From contig JAPNXP010000012.1 in NCBI GenBank assembly GCA_028753945.1, forward strand, positions 3,906,001 through 3,970,000: a stretch of 64,000 nt of DNA, given 5' to 3'. Of the stretch, positions 58,319 to 64,000 are shown piece by piece (the first letter of the stretch is position 1; every line of letters begins with the position of its first letter). This DNA is from Hexactinellida sp. DTS-2022 (taxonomy: Eukaryota; Porifera; Hexactinellida). A model generated the notes under the pieces. That model ran no database searches. It saw only the letters and a program-made list of their open reading frames with translations, and was not told the origin of the DNA. A program made the position numbers and the translations under genes.

Positions 58319-58802
58319 AATCACTAATGGATGTAAACTGATGGAAGCCAAACTGGATTAATCAAGTATGCAATCTCGGGAAAATGTAGGTGAAGATTAA
58401 ATCTCCAAAACACAATGTGAGCAATGAGGAATCTGTTGTAGGTACGTTTTTGATAATACCTGGCGCAGATTAAAAGTGAAATTGTTAAATTTTGAAGAGA
58501 CATACAATACATTATATAGTACGTATAACTTGACAAATTTGTGTCGACTGAATCAAAATTGTAATAGTAAAATCCAAATTAGTTCCTACGTGAGGCTATA
58601 ATCCCATAAATCGTAACGTGTGCTTCATTTTATGCTGCCTTATCATCTAAAATTGTGGGCGATTCGGACAAAAATTAATGAGTTATTCCCAAAAACACTC
58701 AAACCTCCCATATCCGGGCACTTTTAACGAAGGGTGCCCGTAACTGGGAATTTCCCCTTATCTCAGAAAGTGTCTTGTCCATATTTTTATCATTAAACTT
58801 GT
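58319..58802. other. Spacer between the array and the foldback half-copy
   Basis: About 480 bp, AT-rich, with no exon or repeat that I recognise. A TATCCGGGCAC/GTGCCCG pair near 58711-58730 could be the end of a MITE. Confidence 0.4.
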
Positions 58803-59228
58803 AAAAATTATTCGAGATTTTCGAGATTAACTGTAAATCTCGAATAATTTTATAAAATCACGTTTTAGAGTGTCGGTATGTGTATAATTTTACTCAGGTA
58901 GCTTAATTAATGGAGTCGAACGAGGGGTCACTTGATTAAGTGGGAACACAATTTGATAATGGAATTTTTACGCATTCCTAAGACATTCCAGCGTTGCTAT
59001 GGAAAAATTCTTCCAAATATGGACATGTGATATATCAAATTGCTGGAAATTTAACGCAGAGTACCAATATGGTGATGATAAGTTGATTGGAGCTGATTTG
59101 AGAAAGTTAGCTCCAGAAATGTCGGCGATTTACTATGGAAAATCAGAAACTGCAACCCGTGTAAAAAATTTCCTCACGAGTTTGGGCTTGCAACTTTTTT
59201 CTATGTTTATTTGGGTCCAGAAGGAGAC

Positions 59229-62200
59229 TGTTTTGACGGATTTGGACCCCCCTACAGATTTGGACCGGGGGTCCAAATCCGTCAAATATGTAAAATATTG
59301 ATAGTGTTTGACGGATTTGGACCCCCCTTTACAGATTTGGACCCCCCTTTTAACTTGATAATCAAGTCATCATTATTGAACCTTTACTTCCTGTTTGTCA
59401 TCACAAGTGCTTACTTTCCAACTATCTTTGATTACGATTACCTATTAGTGTAGTCCTAGAAGTAGATATTGTTATTATGCCGATTGGGTTAGATTTTGAG
59501 ATGATATATAGATTGTCTACAAATCTCTATCTAAGTTCCTTCACGATACGGATTTATTTTGTTTAGCTAAGTCTCTCGCATAGACGGTATATGGACCCTC
59601 AGGAATATGAACTTTTGTTCAATTATTTGAAAACATTTACTTACCCACATGGAATGACTAAAGACCAAAAGAGAAATTTTCGGAAGAAAGCTTCTAAATA
59701 TTCGCTTGCAAACGACAAACTTGTAAGAACCTCGGAAGGCAAGCAGCTTATTGTAATTATCACCAATGAAATTCCAGCCATACTAGAAGAAATCCACGAC
59801 AATCTAGGCCATCAATGCTCCCGCTACTCATATAGCATTGGGAAAGACAGATTCTTTTGGCCTGGGATGTTGAAGCATATTGAGTCATACGTTGATAATT
59901 GTGTCCGTTGCTTAAAGAACCAACCCAGTATCAAGGCTCCTGCTACACCTCTTCAACCACTCCCAGTAATTGCCAAAGTGTGGTTTCGCGTTGGAATGGA
60001 TCTTACTGGCCCACTTGTCGAATCGGAGGGGTATAAATACATTTTGACATTCATTGACCATTTTACCAAATGGATTGAGACTCGTCTTCTCCGGTCAAAA
60101 AGTGCAGACGAAGTCGCCAAAGCAATCTTCTCTATTTATTGTCGACAGGGGGCACCAGTACAAATTATCACTGATAATGGTACAGAATTCAAAAATCAGA
60201 TCTCAAAGGCACTGCAAGATGCACATAACTGTAAGCTTATTTTCTCGACACCCTACCATCCTCAAACCAATGGCTTAGTAGAGTCTACCCACAAAGCTCT
60301 CAAGAGATCTATGGTAAAGTCGTTGGGTGAAAAGAAGGAAAATTGGTCTCACTACCTAGAAGAAATAACATTTTCCTTGAATATCAGACCTAGAGACACT
60401 ACACAATTTTCCGCATTTGAGCTAATGCATGGCTCAAGGAAACCTCGCCTCCCAACGGAGGCAGAGAACCAGGCCTTTCTCTACCCAGATATTGCATCTG
60501 TATCAAGTGATCAAGATCAAAAGGAATTGTTGGTACATGCGAACTGCACAGGATGTCGATTTTCAAATAGCTAAAGACTCTCTAACGCACTCAAAAGAAG
60601 TAATGAAGAAACGACACGACAGAAAACTTAACCCGATCACTTTTTGCAAGCTAGAAGAAACTGACGAGGTTTTGATAGAAAATGTCTACCAAAAAAAGAA
60701 AGGGGGGAAACTACAGGATAAATGGCTTGGTCCCTATCCCGTCGTTAAGGCTAATCAGTCTAATGTTCATATCGTTCGCAACAAGGCAACTCTCCGTGTG
60801 AAGAGATCAAAGGTAAAGCTTTACAAAAGATCGTTTACTGATACAGCAACAGAGGTACCACCAAGCAAATACCAGCGTTTGGAAAGTGACAGTATTGATA
60901 TCCAGCACACTTTATCTGACTCCCCATCAACCCCTTTTACAGGAGTTGAGGAAACAGTTTTTGAAACAAATATCATACAGAAAACACGGGCAGAGGTATT
61001 GGAGTTGCTTGACTCGTTTAAGGATAAAATTATTTCCTCTCTTAAGTCTACAATTCCAGTTTCCGATCTCCATCGAGAACTCAATAAAAGACAACACCTT
61101 CCATTTCGCCAACTATTTGACTGGAGATACGAAAATTTTCCTCCAACCAAATATCCCGAAAAGAGACTGATGGACCATGAAACAAGTCAAGAAATGGCTG
61201 ATATACTAATTCAATGGTATCTAGAGAGTTGTAAAATCAAGATTCCTATGTACCAATATACCGATGACGACTTCAAGTTCGCCACTTATTGGCAAGAAAA
61301 AGGCATGAACTATGTAACAAAAGTGCTCCATCCAGTTGTAACTGAATTAATAATAAATGCTCCTCAGGCTGCAAATGATATTTCCAACATCAATACACCT
61401 TTACCACTTTCATTCCCTCTGGAAGACCGGTGTGTTAGTTGGGGTGGATATTGTCATGGAATCGAACTAGTCAATACCTGCGCTGTTGACAACTTTATAA
61501 CTTTGCTCAGTTTGCATAGAAATTCACTTTTTACCGCCTTTGAGCTTATCCGTTTCTCTCCCAACTTACTCCTCGAAAACATACTATCGTTGATACATAC
61601 GTTACAATTTAATGAAGTGAGGACAACTATTTGTCAATTGATAGGAATACCACTCGAAAACTCACAATATAATATGTTGGGTTATGAAGGAAGGTTTGTT
61701 CAACTCTTATGTAAGGATCTATCTCTGAATTCGGATGGGTACAAAATCAACTTTCAGTGTTGGGGCTGCTGTTTCCAGTCTGAAAAGATACTTAACCTCT
61801 CTTGTCTAACAAAATTCGATTCCAGCTGCCAAACGTCCATCAATAATCAAATTAATTCCAGGTTTGCTTGCTTAAAGTGCAGAGATCAAGCAGCTAATAT
61901 TGAACCGATATCTAAGGAATTCAGCGAAATACCACCAATCTTCATTCTGGAAGTAGGTCATCTTACTCATAGTGTCCAAATATGTGAAATCGATGACACT
62001 ATTACGATATCACAAGCAGATCGACTACTATACTATACGCTTCTCGGCTTTACTATACATCATGCAATACATTTCACGATGAGAGTCAGACATGATACCG
62101 TTTGGTACTCTTACGACGGAATGGAAAGCCCAAAATTAACTCAAATCAGGAACAAGGAAAAAGACTTACCTGGTCGGGTAAATTGCATCATATATGTCCT

Positions 62201-62627
62201 TAATAATATAGTAAATAACCTATGAATTTACTAACAATTAAGTTACTTATTGTAATCTTCATTAATTTCTCTAATTTTGGAATTGCCTGTATAGTAATCA
62301 ACTTTAAATCCAGGGGCCTGAGTTTCACAGGTTTTCATAATTATTAACTTGAGTGCTCAGTATATCTTTATTGTTAGTGTATTATCAAATGACAGACAAA
62401 TTTACACTAATAGGTAATCGTAATCAAAGATAGTTGGAAAGTAAGCACTTGTGATGACAAACAGGAAGTAAAGGTTCAATAATGATGACTTGATTATCAA
62501 GTTAAAAGGGGGGTCCAAATCTGTAAAGGGGGGTCCAAATCCGTCAAACACTATCAATATTTTACATATTTGACGGATTTGGACCCCCCGGTCCAAATCT
62601 GTAGGGGGGTCCAAATCCGTCAAAACA
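59229..62627 (+). mobile_element. Ginger DNA transposon (3.4 kb)
   Basis: Terminal inverted repeats of about 229 bp, 59229-59457 and 62399-62627, start TGTTTTGACGGATTTGG and end with its reverse complement. The first ~120 bp are repeats of ACGGATTTGGACCCCCC and its reverse. The target duplication AGAC is 4 bp (59225-59228, 62628-62631). TG...CA ends, a 4-bp duplication and a Gypsy-integrase-like transposase with no visible reverse transcriptase define the Ginger superfamily. The two inverted repeats look almost identical, which suggests a recent insertion. It looks nearly whole, with about one break in the coding part. Confidence 0.85.
59591..62225 (+). CDS. Ginger transposase region with cysteine-peptidase-like C-terminus
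   Basis: Parts in order: an HHCC zinc-binding module (HDNLGH ... CVRC); an integrase-type catalytic core with three acidic positions in MDLTGP, ITDNGTEF and TNGLVEST; a GPY/F-type segment (DKWLGPYPVV); a variable linker; and a C-terminal domain with NTCAVDNFITLL, two CxxC-like pairs (CWGC, CLKC), and HHAIHFTMRV followed by WYSYDGM. The last set looks like the Cys, His and Asp boxes of a ubiquitin-type cysteine peptidase. Ginger1 transposons are known to carry Ulp1 or OTU peptidase domains, so an added peptidase is plausible. The exact peptidase family is inference. The core would cut and join transposon ends in the nucleus. Confidence 0.75.
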
Positions 62628-62684
62628 AGACTCTAGTGTAGAAATTGTTTGGTAAATTTTTTTCAAGGTTTTGAGTTAAAATTC

Positions 62685-63125
62685 CCTAACTACAAGGTAT
62701 ACATAGCACCCTTCAGAATTGAGCTATGTCATCATTTGATTACGTATTCGCTATTTTTGGTCGGTATTATGGTGTTTTATAGCCTGCTTTTAACTCAGTT
62801 AGACGCGTTGTAAATGTTCAAGATTTGAACATGAGGATGTCCATAACTAGTTAAAAAAATATATTGAAATTATAATTGGAATGTTGACACATTCCTCTGT
62901 TGCCATGGATATGGATATTTCCTAAAATGAGCCTTCAATTACTATCGATTTTATGTAAACTAGGCTAGTACTGATCTATCCGAAATAGGTAACTTCCTAT
63001 TCATTGATATACATTCATTATATATGCCTAACTACAATAATTTTTGAGATAATGAGTGTATTACCTCATAAGGAATTAAGTGCTAATTATCTTATTATCT
63101 CAAAAATTATTGGCTACTCATTCTA
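62685..63125. other. Spacer after the foldback half-copy
   Basis: No exon is recognised. A short inverted pair lies at about 63038-63112: CAATAATTTTTGAGATAAT against ATTATCTCAAAAATTATTG. Confidence 0.4.
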
Positions 63126-63645
63126 CAGTAGAACCCCGCGTATCGGGGCATGCGCGTATCGGGGCACTCCTCGTATCGGGGCAGTCGCTTGGGAATTTGT
63201 TTTTTCCCATTAAAAATAACTCGCGTATCGGGGCGCCATTCACTTATCGGGGCACTCCACCGAAGATTATTTCTCTTGAGTAACATGCTTTTTACTTTTG
63301 AGCAGCTTAGTATTCTTTGTAATGGCCGCTAAGCGTCACCCACTCACGCTAGAGACTCGTGATGAGGTAATCGGGGGAGTTTTTCAAAAAAAAAATCCGT
63401 GAATATCATAGATTTGTGACTCCTAGTGTAGGTAACGTATAATGTGAAATTGTAATGTGTACTCTTAAATATCAGCCTTAACTCTAGGTTTTGACTATAT
63501 GTGTATGATTTTAGTGTAGGTGCTAACTTAATTGTTTTAACCAAACATATTGGAGTTCACTTAGAACCCCGCATATCGGGGCACTCCCTCGTATCGGGGC
63601 GCTGAGCGCTTGGACGGAGGTGCCCCGATACGCGGGGTTCCACTG
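63126..63645 (+). mobile_element. pogo/Tigger deletion derivative
   Basis: Ends CAGTAGAACCCCGCGTATCG and CGATACGCGGGGTTCCACTG, flanked by TA; GTATCGGGGC repeats lie inside. A short frame from 63322 begins MAAKRHPLTLETRDEVI, which looks like the start of the psq/CENP-B-type helix-turn-helix of pogo transposases, then stops after 26 codons. The element is therefore an internal deletion of a full transposon. Confidence 0.85.
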
Positions 63646-64000
63646 TACCAGTATCTCATGGCTTGGTCTTCACAAGCTAGCCATATAGCATTGGAAATGC
63701 CACCACCACTGCAAACCATGCTATCTTGCTACCTCACCCGTCTTGAGACTGTCACCACGAGTGCAGTGAAAGTATTGATGCTGGCGGCTGCCGAACATCT
63801 CCACAAGCTTGTCCCAGAACATTAATGCTGCCAATGTTACAGTAAGCTTCGACAGCTCTTGGAAAACCAGAGGATTTTATTCCAACATAGGCTTCGGTTC
63901 TGCCATATCTACAACAACAACAAAAAGTACACGACTAGGAGATTCTTAGTCGCCTCAGGGTTGCCATCTATCACGCTTTTTTTAAATCTCACGATCTCAC
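63646..64000 (+). other. Possible coding fragment at the window end
   Basis: An open stretch from about 63658 to 63825 (MAWSSQASHIALEMPPPLQT, ending KLVPEH and stop) has gene-like composition and GC content above its surroundings. No family is recognised. It could be an exon or an eroded gene. A (CAACAACAA) tract lies at 63910. Confidence 0.25.

Larger units (their letters stand above)
58803..62684. mobile_element. Half copy of the CENP-C-intron foldback element, split by Ginger
   Basis: 58803-59228 matches the right half of 37525-38411, starting at its central hairpin. The match resumes at 62632-62684 and ends CCCTAAC. The 3.4 kb between is a Ginger transposon. The left half of the foldback is absent. 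Confidence 0.85.

Noticed and set aside
59591-60574. Calling 59591-62225 an LTR retrotransposon because of the Gypsy-type integrase
   Set aside because: Inverted rather than direct terminal repeats, a 4-bp duplication and no visible reverse transcriptase; fits Ginger better.

Overview
This is an AT-rich animal nuclear region: spliced genes with GT-AG introns, a CENP-C-like kinetochore gene, NHL-propeller genes and a Myb/telobox gene, separated by very many DNA-transposon remnants. There are no bacterial-style operons, and I see no rRNA or tRNA genes. The mixture (short or intronless genes, many foldback and pogo/hAT/MULE/Ginger elements) suggests an invertebrate, possibly an early-branching one such as a sponge or cnidarian. 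I cannot fix the species from the sequence.

Layout. 1-4101: a near-perfect palindrome with ~1.5 kb arms, centred on a pogo-type MITE; the left arm alone carries a 789-bp foldback element. 4616-9259 and 9264-12770: two adjacent foldback transposons (A and B) of one family, each with younger elements nested inside. 12771-14058: a reverse-strand pair of units of the satellite-like family that later forms the large array. 14551-17468: the 3' part of a gene with two Myb/telobox-like domains, a partly duplicated exon and two MITEs in one intron. 17700-19724: a MULE-like element. 20706-21475: a pogo-like element. 22194-27392: three compact genes (NHL propeller, secreted protein, EamA/DMT transporter). 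27393-34199: gene-poor, with several MITEs. 34200-35777: a two-exon coiled-coil/NHL gene. 35883-36640: a lone decayed copy of the array unit. 36935-38784: the CENP-C-like gene, with a foldback element filling its intron.

39973-58318 is the dominant structure: about 15 tandem units of ~0.85 or ~1.2 kb. Each opens with a ~120-bp hairpin. Several unit junctions also hold blocks of a ~55-70-bp minisatellite built on an 18-bp perfect palindrome, ending in a 15-copy block. Hairpin and minisatellite share the 10-mer GTCGGCACAG. Units are mosaics of two alternative bodies. Related copies at 12.8-14.1 kb and 35.9-36.6 kb show that the family is dispersed as well as tandem, so it is probably derived from a mobile element. 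No protein is credibly encoded in it.

58803-62684: half a copy of the foldback element seen in the CENP-C intron, split by a Ginger DNA transposon with 229-bp terminal inverted repeats, a 4-bp target duplication, an integrase-type transposase and a C-terminal cysteine-peptidase-like domain. 63126-63645: a pogo-family deletion derivative that keeps the first codons of its transposase.

The host genes do not form an obvious pathway. Two of them (CENP-C-like and telobox-like) belong to chromosome-maintenance families, and they lie near a large satellite-like array; I treat that proximity as possibly coincidental.
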